A stretch of 43,130 bases of DNA from Oscillospiraceae bacterium (GCA_902795045.1 CADBJU010000025.1:1-43130), one strand, 5' to 3'. Positions 1 through 7,379 are shown, counted from the stretch's first letter. The notes: a model not told the origin generated them from the sequence alone. Translations and numbers: made by a program.

Positions 1-85
1 CCTACGATATTCCCATTTCTGGCGGTTTGTATTCCCGCCTGCGGCGGTCTAATTTCCCCTGACGGGCGGTCTATGTTCCTATTTG
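1..85. mobile_element. IS21-like insertion sequence end (partial)
   Basis: GGCGGT occurs at 21, 43 and 65, and TTCC(C) at 10, 32, 54 and 76, giving a strict 22-bp period across the first 80 bases. Tandem repeats at the termini are characteristic of IS21-family elements, which carry several transposase-binding repeats at each end. The hsdR reading frame has a stop at 60-62 inside this block, and HsdR similarity begins just after it, near 102. The simplest reading is that an IS interrupts hsdR and only its last bases are in the window. The istA/istB genes are not visible, so the family assignment is by pattern only. Confidence 0.55.
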
Positions 86-101
86 GAACGTCGTAAACAA
101 G

Positions 102-2618
102 AATGTTGAGGACGCTGTACAGCAGTATAAAGATGATAGAGATCCGCATGATCTCCTGTTTGCGTTCCGACGCTGTATCGTTCACTTTGCTGTAGATGAT
201 GCCCGTATTAAGTTCTGTACAAAGCTGGCCGGAAAAGACAGTTGGTTTTTACCCTTTGACAAAGGCTATAAGGATGGCGCGGGCAATCCTCCAAATCCGG
301 ACGGCTTGATGACGGATTACCTTTGGAAAGACATACTGACAAAGCGGAAGCTGACCCGTATCATTGAGAACTACGCCCAGGTCATTGAAGAGATTGATAC
401 AGAGACGAAAAAGAAAACTGTAAAGCAGATATTTCCGCGCTACCATCAGCTTGATGTGGTGGAGACACTCTTGGCAGATGTTCAGGCAAACGGTGTAGGT
501 AAGCGATACCTTATACAGCACAGCGCAGGCAGCGGAAAGTCAAATTCCATCGCATGGCTGGCTCACCAGCTTATCGGCCTGACGAAAGACGGACACCCGA
601 TGATTGATTCCGTCATTGTGGTCACCGACCGCCGCATTCTGGACAAACAGATTCGGGACACCATCAAGCAATTCACGCAAGTGAGCAAAACTGTGCAATG
701 GGCTGAACACTCCGGCGAATTGTCCGATGCGATCACCGACGGTAAGCGTATCATTATTACCACCATCGAAAAGTTTCCCCATGCTTTGCCAAAAATCGGA
801 GCAGAACACAAGAACAATCGTTTTGCTATCATCATTGATGAGGCTCATTCCGGACAGAGCGGCAGAAATTCTGCTCAAATGAATTTGGCACTTTCTGGTC
901 TTGCATCTGATAACAAGATGGACAATGAGGACAGGATCAACGCCATGATGGAGGGACGCAGACTGCTGACCAATGCCAGCTATTTCGCGTTTACTGCCAC
1001 GCCGAAAAATAAGACACTGGAAACCTTTGGTGAAATCGTATGTGACAGCTCCGGTAATCCGGTTCTGGATGGCGAAGGTATGACCAAAAGGAAGCCTTTC
1101 CATGTATATACGATGAAGCAAGCTATCCAGGAGGGCTTTATTTTGGATGTGCTCCAGAACTATACGCCTATCGACAGCTTCTATAGGCTGATGAAGACTG
1201 TCGAGGACGACCCGATGTTTGACAAGAAACGGGCTCAGAAGAAGCTTCGCTCCTTCGTCGAGGGGAAAGAAATAACCATTGCGCGAAAAGCCGCCATGAT
1301 GGTAGAACACTTCCATGAACAGGTTATTGCCAAAGGCAAAATCGGCGGACAAGCCCGCGCAATGGTGGTGACTTTCAACATCCCGCGCTGCATTGAATAC
1401 TATTACGCTATCAACAAGTGCCTTGCCGACAGGCACAGCCCGTATAAGGCGATCATCGCTTTTTCTGAAGAACACAAGTACCAAGGAAATGAGCCTGCTT
1501 TAACCTCCGCAGCAATGAATGGGTTTCCTGATTCCAAGATCCCGTCAAAATTCAAAAAGGATCCTTACCGTATTTTGATCGTTGCGGATATGTTCCAGAC
1601 CGGTTTTGACGAGCCATTGCTTCATACGATGTATGTAGACAAGGAGCTTTCTGATATCAAGGCGGTGCAAACACTCTCTCGGCTTAATCGCTGTCACCCA
1701 AAAAAGTATGATACCTTTGTGCTGGACTTTGCCAATAAACCGGAAGATATAGAAAAAGCATTCTCTCGCTACTATCGGACAACCATCCTGTCCGGCGAAA
1801 CTGACCCGAACAAGCTCTATGATCTGATAGCCACAATGGAAGAGTATCAGGTCTATTCGCAGGAGCAGGCAGACAAGCTCGTTAATCTTTATCTGGACGG
1901 CGCACCGCGGGACAAACTCGATCCGATTCTCGATGTTTGTGCTGCCATATACAAGCAGTTGGAGACAGAAGATCAGATTAAGTTCAAGAGTGCAGCAAAG
2001 GCATTCTGCCGTACCTACGGTTTTCTCGGCGCTATTCTGCCATACGGAAATGCAGAATGGGAGAAGCTGTCCATTTTCCTCAATCTGTTGATACCGAAGC
2101 TTCCTTCGCCCCGCGACGACGATCTTTCACAGGGCATTCTGGAAACGATTGATCTGGAAAGCTATCGAAACGAAGCACGCGAAACCGTAGCAATCAAACT
2201 TGAAGATGCGGATGCCGAGGTCGGCCCTGTTCCGACAGGAAAAGTCGGACACATAATTGAGCCGGAAATGGATCTGCTATCTGCAATATTGGCTGATTTC
2301 AATAACATGTTTGGAAACATCAATTGGAATGACGCTGATAATGTCCGCAGGCAAATTCTTGAAATACCTGCAATGGTCTCGAAGGATGAGAAGTACAGAA
2401 ATGCCATGCGTAATTCAGATGAACAAAGTGCGCGCATGGAAAGTGAGAGAGCGTTGCAACAGGTTATTTTTGCAATTATGGCTGACAATATGGAGTTATT
2501 CAAACAGTTTCAGGATAATCCATCTTTCAAAAAGTGGCTCTCAGATTTGGTATTTAATCTGACTTATAATAAGGACGGGAAGCCATACGAGCCGCCACAG
2601 CCTGAAACAAAGAAATAA
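102..2618 (+). pseudogene. hsdR: Type I restriction enzyme subunit R, 5'-truncated
   Basis: HsdR is the DNA-translocating and cleaving subunit of type I restriction-modification complexes (with HsdM and HsdS). The visible part holds the superfamily 2 motor: a Walker A-like HSAGSGKS near 530, the DEAH box (IIIDEAHSGQSG) near 828, the FAFTATP motif near 987, and motifs V/VI (ADMFQTGFDEP and QTLSRLNR) near 1587-1695, followed by the helical C-terminal region. The open frame extends upstream of the first usable start (TTG 306, ATG 309) to about 102, and this stretch (EDAVQQYKDDRDP..LPFDKGYKDG) is typical of HsdR. The N-terminal PD-(D/E)xK nuclease domain, which normally precedes it, is missing, replaced by IS-like sequence. 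No hsdM or hsdS is in view. The fragment is therefore probably a non-restricting relic, although the ATPase part is intact. Confidence 0.85.
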
Positions 2619-2718
2619 AACGGCCATCAATTGCAATTTAGATCTTAGTTTTTGTATAGTAAAACAGTGCTATTAAGAAGCTGACAGATTGATTGATAAC
2701 ATGTAGGCGGCATTACAA

Positions 2719-2749
2719 AAGGGAAAGCATTACTATGGTGCTTTCCCTT
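2719..2749. terminator. Hairpin between convergent hsdR and SLOG genes
   Basis: GGGAAAGCA (2721-2729) pairs perfectly with TGCTTTCCC (2739-2747) around a 9-base loop. A-rich and T-rich flanks (AAAA before, CTTTTG on the opposite strand) let it act for either converging gene. The rest of 2619-2788 holds only one palindrome, listed separately. Confidence 0.55.
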
Positions 2750-2762
2750 AACACATATATAG

Positions 2763-2789
2763 AAATACGTTTCATGGTGAAACGTATTT
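2763..2789 (-). repeat. Palindrome copy 1 (GTTTCACC-core family)
   Basis: AAATACGTTTCA (2763-2774) and TGAAACGTATTT (2778-2789) form a 12-bp perfect inverted repeat with a 3-base centre. Read on the minus strand, the core is GTTTCACCATGAAAC, identical to the core of the copy at 4811-4825. It abuts the stop codon of the minus-strand SLOG gene, as expected of a 3'-end RNA hairpin. Confidence 0.75.
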
Positions 2790-3313
2790 TAGAATAATAC
2801 CGGGGCTGTGATTAACTGCATTTCCCGGCCGATATGCTGTGCATAGCGGTGAGCTGTCGCAAATGTCTTGTCCTGTATGCTTTCCCCGGCCTGTACACCT
2901 ATGATAATCTCGCTATGGTCAATAGCCTCCAGCATCATGTCCAATTCACAGGTCTGTGTCTTGTGTAACGACACAGGCGATGAGGTGCTACACTTCTCCA
3001 GAATTGAAAAGTATCTGTCCCGCAGGTTAGGCGGCCATTTTGCAGCCTGATCTTCATAGGACTGAATGCAGTTCAGCTCAATTTGTTCGTTTTCCTCCAT
3101 CATGGAAAGAAGAATCTCTGCGCAGTACATGCCGATTCCGGAATCCAGAGGTAAATAGAAGCGCGTTATACCATTTGTCTGCATCAGCGAGAGCCTGCTC
3201 AGTAATAGCAGCTTCAAAGCACAGCAACGCTCGTCCTCTTCATCATATCCCCAGATAAAACACATTGGCGATTCTGCTATAATTGCACAGCTCTTCTTGT
3301 TCATTTCTTTCAC
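2789..3313 (-). CDS. SLOG-domain (DUF1273/YpsA-like) protein
   Basis: This 174-residue protein resembles the DUF1273/YpsA branch of the SLOG (SMF/DprA-LOG) superfamily, Rossmann-like proteins thought to bind nucleotide-derived ligands. The matching features are an N-terminal hydrophobic strand with an F-I-W-G-Y turn, a mid region where a strand (ITRFYLPLDSGIGMYCAEIL) leads into a helix, then ELNCIQSYEDQAAKWP followed by an RDRYFSILEKCS helix, and a C-terminal SEIIIGV strand. It is transcribed away from an XRE regulator through a shared promoter region, so the pair may be co-regulated. A second in-frame Met (MNKKSC) three codons in is an alternative start; neither has a strong ribosome site. 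The cellular role is unknown. SLOG proteins recur in mobile elements and conflict systems, which fits the location but does not prove a defence function. Confidence 0.65.
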   Translation of the reverse strand: MKEMNKKSCAIIAESPMCFIWGYDEEDERCCALKLLLLSRLSLMQTNGITRFYLPLDSGIGMYCAEILLSMMEENEQIELNCIQSYEDQAAKWPPNLRDRYFSILEKCSTSSPVSLHKTQTCELDMMLEAIDHSEIIIGVQAGESIQDKTFATAHRYAQHIGREMQLITAPVLF

Positions 3314-3343
3314 ACTTTCAATTTTGAATTGGGTACTGTTTCA

Positions 3344-3400
3344 ATTATAACAAATTAATTCATGTATTTCAATGATATACCAAATTATTTCAGGTATAAT
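3344..3400. promoter_or_regulatory. Divergent promoter region with paired operator-like repeats
   Basis: The minus-strand promoter for the SLOG gene has -35 TTGAAA (3372-3367) and -10 TATAAT (3349-3344) with an exact 17-bp spacer. On the plus strand a TATAAT (3395-3400) lies upstream of the XRE gene but has no good -35. A 17-bp direct repeat, CAAATTAWTTCAKGTAT with two mismatches, occurs at 3351-3367 and 3381-3397, exactly 30 bp apart, about three helical turns. One copy fills the spacer of the minus promoter and the other covers the plus -10. The XRE protein is the obvious candidate repressor. Confidence 0.6.
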
Positions 3401-3458
3401 GCCCTTTACAATATTGTAAAATGACTTCACTATTAGATTAAGAAGATGGTGATAGTCA

Positions 3459-3767
3459 ATGGAAAGGGAAGAATTCACCGCCCGTCTGGTAAAGCTCCGC
3501 ATGAATAAGGGCGTTTCTGCCAGAGATATGAGCCTGTCATTGGGGCAGAGCGAGAACTATATCAATGAGATTGAGAATGGCAAAGCGTATCCGTCCATGC
3601 AGGCGTTCTTCTATATCTGTGATTATTTCAATATCACACCGCAGGAATTCTTTGATACCGGCCGCCCAGATCCAAACGGGTCAAACTTTCTGATTCAACG
3701 GCTCAAAGGGCTTTCGCCTGAAAAACTCAGGATTATTTCGACAATGATAGATAGCTGGGATAAATGA
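3459..3767 (+). CDS. XRE-family transcriptional regulator
   Basis: This 102-residue protein has a single Cro/cI-type helix-turn-helix in its first 65 residues: the first helix around EEFTARLVKLRMNKGVS, the recognition region around SLGQSENYINEIENGK, and the supporting helix YPSMQAFFYICDYFNITPQEFFD. The C-terminal tail is short (LIQRLKGLSPEKLRIISTMIDSW) and may mediate dimerisation. Proteins of this size usually repress their own promoter and a divergent neighbour. Here a direct repeat overlapping both promoters in 3351-3397 is a plausible target. The start ATG at 3459 follows a weak GGTGAT ribosome site. Its stop codon lies inside the 5' arm of a hairpin (3762-3796), so transcription probably ends right after the gene. 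Confidence 0.85.
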   Translation: MEREEFTARLVKLRMNKGVSARDMSLSLGQSENYINEIENGKAYPSMQAFFYICDYFNITPQEFFDTGRPDPNGSNFLIQRLKGLSPEKLRIISTMIDSWDK

Positions 3768-3796
3768 CGGGATAGACATGCGCTATCTCGTCATTT
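3762..3796 (+). terminator. Terminator overlapping the XRE stop codon
   Basis: A 14-bp stem (3762-3775 with 3783-3796, one G-U pair) closes a 7-base loop. It is followed by TTATTATATT, which is T-rich but not a pure run. The 5' arm contains the XRE stop codon, an economical layout common in mobile elements. Confidence 0.65.
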
Positions 3797-3817
3797 ATTA
3801 TATTGGAGGTAAGGGTA

Positions 3818-3868
3818 ATGAAGATAGCGAGAACTTATTGTTCGATGCTTGAAAACTCTCCAAATTAG
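3818..3868 (+). CDS. Possible 16-residue peptide or gene remnant
   Basis: An ATG at 3818 follows a near-ideal ribosome site (GGAGG at about 3805) at good spacing. The frame reads MKIARTYCSMLENSPN and stops at 3866-3868. It may be the stump of a gene lost by deletion, a leader peptide, or a chance reading frame. The rest of 3797-4071 holds a terminator (3914-3938) and no other gene that I can support. Confidence 0.3.
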   Translation: MKIARTYCSMLENSPN

Positions 3869-3913
3869 CCTTATACTAAACTTGTCATTTTTCATCACAT
3901 GCACTGTCAGGTC

Positions 3914-3938
3914 AGCGTCCAGAAATGGGCGCTTTTTT
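3914..3938 (+). terminator. Rho-independent terminator upstream of the sigma gene
   Basis: AGCGTCC (3914-3920) pairs with GGGCGCT (3927-3933, one G-U pair) around AGAAAT. A run of six T (3933-3938) follows at once. It separates the sigma-factor gene from upstream transcription. Confidence 0.75.
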
Positions 3939-4071
3939 GTCGCCCTATCACGCGAAAAAAGATGAAAACAATTTTATTATGGGAGGTTTTTGAGAATATT
4001 GCGAATATCCGCCTTTTGGGGCCATCACCGGACTGTTATAGAGTAGAAAGTACAAAAAGAGAGGTACAGAA

Positions 4072-4500
4072 ATGAGCAACCGGTATGAACGCTTTAACGA
4101 AATCACCTTTAACGCCTACTGCATGACCGCCATTAACAACGCCGTGAAGCGCGGGCTTCGGAAAAAGAGGCTCCGGGCGCAGCATGAAATCCCCTTGACC
4201 GTTTTAGATGAAAACTTTAATAACGCTCTTGATCTGCCAGACAACAACTTGCCTGCACTGGATATGGCAGCGGAGGTTTTTGAAATAAACGGTTTAGCAA
4301 TCCCTGTCATGGACGAAGATCTTGCGAAAGCCTTGCGCTTAATTCCCCCGCAGCGGCGCAATGTCTTACTCCTCTCCTATATTATGGGCAAAAATGATGT
4401 GGAGATCGGGAAAGCCTTGAACCTCGCCAGAACGACAGTCCGTGACCGGAGGCACGACGGCATGGAGAAATTACAGGAATTGATGAGAGGCAAAGGATGA
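4072..4500 (+). CDS. Sigma-70-like factor, region 4 type (Tn916 Orf7-like)
   Basis: This 142-residue protein matches the short sigma-factor-like regulators of Tn916/Tn1549-type conjugative elements. The N-terminal part (YERFNEITFNAYCMTAINN..RGLRKKRLRAQHEIPL) is the usual variable segment. The C-terminal 60 residues form a sigma region 4 helix-turn-helix: LAKALRLIPPQRRNVLLLSY, then NDVEIGKALNLARTTVRDRR as the DNA-reading helices, ending MEKLQELMRGKG. A good ribosome site (AGAGAGG) precedes ATG 4072. The gene overlaps the next one by four bases (ATGA), so the two are translationally coupled, exactly as orf7/orf8 are in Tn916 relatives. It presumably directs transcription of element genes, but the target promoters cannot be told from this window. 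Confidence 0.85.
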   Translation: MSNRYERFNEITFNAYCMTAINNAVKRGLRKKRLRAQHEIPLTVLDENFNNALDLPDNNLPALDMAAEVFEINGLAIPVMDEDLAKALRLIPPQRRNVLLLSYIMGKNDVEIGKALNLARTTVRDRRHDGMEKLQELMRGKG

Positions 4501-4739
4501 AGCTGATTCCATTTGCAGTAATCAAGGCAGCAAAAATGAATGATATTGAAGCTGCAGAAGCAATTAAAAAGCAGTATGAGGGCTTTATCGCAAGCCTCTG
4601 TCTGCAAAGCTATGAGGACGAGAACGGCAACATCCATACATATCCCGATGAGGATTTGCGATACTTCGCGGAAAATGCCTTATATGCCGCTATCTTTACT
4701 TTTCAGTTTGCTGATCCCCCGGATGATTTCGACCCCTGA
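4497..4739 (+). CDS. Helix-turn-helix protein of conjugative elements (Orf8-like)
   Basis: This 80-residue protein belongs to the small HTH family that follows the Orf7-like sigma factor in Tn916-type elements. It opens with the family pattern (MKLIPFAVIKAAKMNDIEAAEAI), continues with KKQYEGFIASLCLQSYEDENG, and contains an aspartate/glutamate-rich turn (YPDEDLRYFAENALYAAI) near the end. The start overlaps the sigma gene stop (ATGA at 4497), which argues strongly for this start and for coupled translation. The function is not established beyond regulation of element genes. Confidence 0.8.
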   Translation: MKLIPFAVIKAAKMNDIEAAEAIKKQYEGFIASLCLQSYEDENGNIHTYPDEDLRYFAENALYAAIFTFQFADPPDDFDP

Positions 4740-5142
4740 GCTTTCCATCCGGCAGAAGCGCACCGCCGCTGGCAGCGTGTTTCTGCGGGCTGGGAAACCA
4801 GTCTCAATACGTTTCACCATGAAACGCATTTTCACAAGTGAATAGGGCAGGCAGATACGTTCTGCTTGCGGGAAGCCAGGCAGCGGGTGCGCCGGGATCG
4901 TCAGTCGGCAGGGAGGTGAACGGATCGACGACGGAGCGAACAACACCACCGCTGTATGCAGCCTATGGCATGGCAGCCGGCAATGATCCGCAAGCAGGTA
5001 TAATGATACTTACGTTGATGGCACGTCACAGAGTCAAACGTCCCGCCATAAGCATGGAGGGAGGCACGAATAAACTTATCCTACGGAGCGGCCCGCCCCG
5101 CCGCCGTCTGTTTTCGCCTTTGAATAAATCGTGATACCCCTG
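4740..5142. other. 400-bp GC-rich stretch without a convincing gene
   Basis: The stretch contains one member of the palindrome family (4806-4830) and a possible 98-codon frame starting at a GTG (4838-5134). The latter has unusual composition (Gly, Arg, Ser-rich), no clear ribosome site and no domain that I recognise. An isolated TATAAT at 4999-5004 has no matching -35. Such conserved-looking but apparently non-coding DNA in this position of conjugative elements could be an untranslated RNA, a regulatory site, or debris. Confidence 0.4.
4806..4830 (+). repeat. Palindrome copy 2 (GTTTCACC-core family)
   Basis: CGTTTCA (4810-4816) and TGAAACG (4820-4826) flank CCA. One A/C mismatch (4809/4827) is followed by three further pairs (4806-4808 with 4828-4830). 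The 15-base core GTTTCACCATGAAAC equals copy 1 read on the other strand. It lies 66 bp after the Orf8-like gene. Confidence 0.7.
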
Positions 5143-5170
5143 ATCCGCACTACATGTGAGTGCGGATTTT
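5143..5170 (+). terminator. Rho-independent terminator
   Basis: ATCCGCACT (5143-5151) pairs perfectly with AGTGCGGAT (5159-5167) around a 7-base loop, followed by TTT. It closes whatever transcript crosses 4740-5142. Confidence 0.7.
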
Positions 5171-5186
5171 GTCATATCAAGTCAAA

Positions 5187-5211
5187 AATCCGTTTCGCGG
5201 TGAAACGGATT
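5187..5211 (-). repeat. Palindrome copy 3 (GTTTCACC-core family)
   Basis: AATCCGTTTC (5187-5196) pairs with GAAACGGATT (5202-5211) around GCGGT. On the minus strand the core reads GTTTCACCGCGAAAC. The flanking pairs (TCCG/CGGA) differ from the other copies yet stay complementary. With copy 4 it brackets the DUF3789 gene in inverted orientation. Confidence 0.7.
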
Positions 5212-5229
5212 GGAAAAGAGGAAATCACA

Positions 5230-5325
5230 ATGATTAAGTTTATGATCAGTATGTTTCTCGGAAGCACAATCAGCGTGTTCTATATGTGTTTGCTCCAGGC
5301 CGGACATGATGACCGTGATGATTAA
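5230..5325 (+). CDS. DUF3789 family micro-protein
   Basis: This 31-residue protein starts MIKFMISMFLGSTISVFYM and ends CLLQAGHDDRDD: one hydrophobic membrane-spanning helix followed by a short charged tail. Both the size and pattern fit the DUF3789 family, tiny membrane proteins found in conjugative elements of Firmicutes. The start at 5230 is fixed by an AGAGGAAA ribosome site about 9 bases upstream; a longer frame opening at 5131 would run through the terminator at 5143-5170 and palindrome copy 3, and is rejected. The gene is bracketed by two palindromes (5187-5211 and 5324-5350), the second overlapping its stop codon. Function is unknown. Confidence 0.7.
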   Translation: MIKFMISMFLGSTISVFYMCLLQAGHDDRDD

Positions 5326-5350
5326 ATGCGTTTCACCGTGAAACGCATTT
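5324..5350 (+). repeat. Palindrome copy 4 (GTTTCACC-core family)
   Basis: AAATGCGTTTCAC (5324-5336) and GTGAAACGCATTT (5338-5350) form a perfect 13-bp inverted repeat around a single C. It overlaps the DUF3789 stop codon (5323-5325) and is the best-paired copy of the family. Confidence 0.75.
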
Positions 5351-5409
5351 CTACAATCAAAATATAATCTGCGTACTGTTGCTCATAAGCTGATATGGGA
5401 GGCGATGAT

Positions 5410-5562
5410 ATGGATCAAGTGTGCAGTACGGAAAAAGCCCGGAGTATTCAGCTCAGCGGCGGCTTGACAGTGGTTCTCCACTATGCGCAGGACAGACCGA
5501 GCCTGCAAGACTTAATGATAAGAATAATGAGCAAATACTACATAAAAAGCGCGAAAATTTGA
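5410..5562 (+). CDS. Small protein upstream of the recombinase
   Basis: An ATG at 5410 with a strong ribosome site (GGGAGG, 5397-5402) opens a 50-codon frame. It encodes a charged start, a beta-like segment IQLSGGLTVVLHYAQDRPSL and a basic helix QDLMIRIMSKYYIKSAKI. A small gene in this position, just before a serine recombinase, is common in Tn4451-like and related elements (TnpW and similar). I do not recognise the family with certainty. The stop codon at 5560-5562 lies inside the -35 box of the recombinase promoter, so the two transcription units are tightly packed. Confidence 0.5.
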   Translation: MDQVCSTEKARSIQLSGGLTVVLHYAQDRPSLQDLMIRIMSKYYIKSAKI

Positions 5563-5607
5563 CACGTTTTTCGTGTGTGGTATAATAATAGTATAGGGTT
5601 ATACTAT
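5559..5607 (+). promoter_or_regulatory. Recombinase promoter with two operator-like dyads
   Basis: A consensus promoter has -35 TTGACA (5559-5564), a 16-bp spacer and -10 TATAAT (5581-5586). The spacer region holds an inverted repeat ACACG/CGTGT (5562-5566 with 5572-5576). A second repeat, ATAGTATA/TATACTAT (5588-5595 with 5600-5607), covers the expected transcription start. Such dyads are suited to repressor binding, which would keep a strong recombinase promoter quiet in the integrated state. Confidence 0.7.
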
Positions 5608-5638
5608 TTCTACCTTGTTTTCGGCGGAAAGGAAAATT

Positions 5639-7342
5639 ATGACCTTTGTGCAGAACAACAAAAGAGAGATAGATGAAATTGAGAAGAAAGAATGGAGGGT
5701 TGGGGAATATAACCGTCTCAGCAAAGAGGACGGGGATAAGCCGGAAAGCGACAGTATACAGAACCAGCATGAGATCAACCAGAACCATCTCGAATATCTT
5801 CGGCGGCAGGGAGAAAACATCACGTCTGTAACGGTATACTCTGACGATGGATACGGCGGAGGCACCTTCAATCGGCCCCGCTATCAGGACATGATCCGGG
5901 ACATAGAAGCGGGGATCATCAATTGCGTTATCTTCAAAGACAATTCCCGTCTTGGGCGAAACTACCCGGAGCTTGGCCGACTGATGGAGGACTACTTCCC
6001 GCAAAAGGGTATTCGCGTGATCTCAGTCCTGAACAATCTGGACAGTGTCCGAGACCCACGCGGCTATTGCAGCGCCATCGTTTCCTTTTCCAATATTGTA
6101 AACGATGACTATATCCGTCAGCTATCCATCAAGATCAAGTCTACCCTTGCCATGAAGCAGGGACGCGGAGAGTTTATCGGAAATTACGCTCCGTTTGGGT
6201 ATCAGAAAGACCCTGAAAACCATCATAGGCTTGTCATAGACCCGGAAGAAGCTGATATTGTGCGTTTAATCTTTGAAATGTTCGTAGGAGGCATGTCTGT
6301 TTCAGGCATAGCCAAGAAAATGAACGAGCTCCACATCTTGACGCCCGGAGAGTATCAGGCCCAGAACGGAGCCAAAAGCTTTATCACATACGCAAAACAC
6401 TATCGGAAAACAAAGACCTGGGCTGTGAACACCGTCAACACGATTCTGAGAAACGAAGTTTATATTGGAAACATGGTACAGGGCAAGCATAAAAGCATCT
6501 CATATCGCTCAAAAAAAACCATAGAGACGAAGCAGGAAGAGTGGACAGTCGTTGAGGGAACCCATGAGGCGATTATCTCGGATGAACTGTTTACGCTTGC
6601 GCATGAGCAATTCGCCCGGAATAAAAAGACAGCGCCCGTCAAAGGCCAGAACCATATGTTTGCCGGTTATATTTTCTGTGCCAACTGTGGGCATGCAATG
6701 ACCCGTGTCAACAGCAACGGCTATTTGCGTTTTCGTTGTCCTACCCGCGTGAAGGCTCCCGATAAATGCCAATGTGTTTCCGTTAGCGAAAAAAGGATAT
6801 ACGCGATGATTCTGGAAACGCTGCAAAAACAGATACGCGAGCTGGTCGATGCAAAGGCCGTGATTGACCGCGTGAAAAGTCAGAAATGGGGAACAGGAAC
6901 CAATGAATATGCTATTGCCATCCGGAAAGCAGAGCGTGAGAAGAAAAGGCTTACGGAAGCAAAGTTCAAGTTGTACGACGATTACGCAAGCGGACTGATT
7001 ACACGCGAGGACTACGCACGATTCAGTGAGAAATACGATGCCGAGATTGCGGAGCAGGAAAGCAGTATTCAAAAGAACCAGGAGGGCATGTCCAATCTGG
7101 AGGAAAGCCGCAAGCAGGATGATGAATTTGTGAAATTCTTTGAAGCCTATGGCAACATTCAACAGCTCGACCGTGAAATCATAGCGCAGTTGCTCGACCA
7201 TATTGTGTATCACGACCCTGAACATATGGAAATCTATTTTCGTTTCTCCGACGTACAGGAAAAATTTATGATCTTGCTGTCGCCGTGGCGGAACAGATCA
7301 GCCAAACAACGGTCTGAGTTCGCTTTTTTATCTCAATTCTAA
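5639..7342 (+). CDS. Large serine recombinase (TnpX/TndX type)
   Basis: This protein excises and integrates the mobile element by serine-mediated strand exchange. The N-terminal resolvase domain shows the catalytic serine in YNRLSKED (Ser28 from this start), the SIQNQ motif, and the arginine-bearing DNSRLGRNY. A recombinase domain follows (PFGYQKDP, then HRLVIDPEEADIVRLIFEMF and TVNTILRNEVYIGNM). Next is a zinc ribbon with FCANCGHAM and the cysteine pair in KCQC, then a coiled-coil segment (AEREKKRLTEAKFKLYDDYA). At 567 residues it is close to TndX/TnpX. ATG 5639 is preferred because AGGAAA precedes it at good spacing; an in-frame ATG at 5615 lacks one. The gene lies about 130 bp from the right junction, the usual position for the recombinase of such elements. 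It appears intact, so the element may still be able to excise. Confidence 0.9.
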   Translation: MTFVQNNKREIDEIEKKEWRVGEYNRLSKEDGDKPESDSIQNQHEINQNHLEYLRRQGENITSVTVYSDDGYGGGTFNRPRYQDMIRDIEAGIINCVIFKDNSRLGRNYPELGRLMEDYFPQKGIRVISVLNNLDSVRDPRGYCSAIVSFSNIVNDDYIRQLSIKIKSTLAMKQGRGEFIGNYAPFGYQKDPENHHRLVIDPEEADIVRLIFEMFVGGMSVSGIAKKMNELHILTPGEYQAQNGAKSFITYAKHYRKTKTWAVNTVNTILRNEVYIGNMVQGKHKSISYRSKKTIETKQEEWTVVEGTHEAIISDELFTLAHEQFARNKKTAPVKGQNHMFAGYIFCANCGHAMTRVNSNGYLRFRCPTRVKAPDKCQCVSVSEKRIYAMILETLQKQIRELVDAKAVIDRVKSQKWGTGTNEYAIAIRKAEREKKRLTEAKFKLYDDYASGLITREDYARFSEKYDAEIAEQESSIQKNQEGMSNLEESRKQDDEFVKFFEAYGNIQQLDREIIAQLLDHIVYHDPEHMEIYFRFSDVQEKFMILLSPWRNRSAKQRSEFAFLSQF

Positions 7343-7379
7343 AGAACTGTGTATTTTCATGAACCACTCATTAAACGAT

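Noticed and set aside
1-85. Short CRISPR-like array (22-bp period)
   Set aside because: The repeats are contiguous without unique spacers and only the GGCGGT and TTCC parts are conserved; an IS end fits better.
4838-5134. 98-codon gene
   Set aside because: It has a GTG start without a ribosome site and no recognisable fold; kept only as an unexplained region.
5324-5350. parS partition site
   Set aside because: It resembles TGTTTCACGTGAAACA but has an extra central base and variable arms, and no parA/parB is near.
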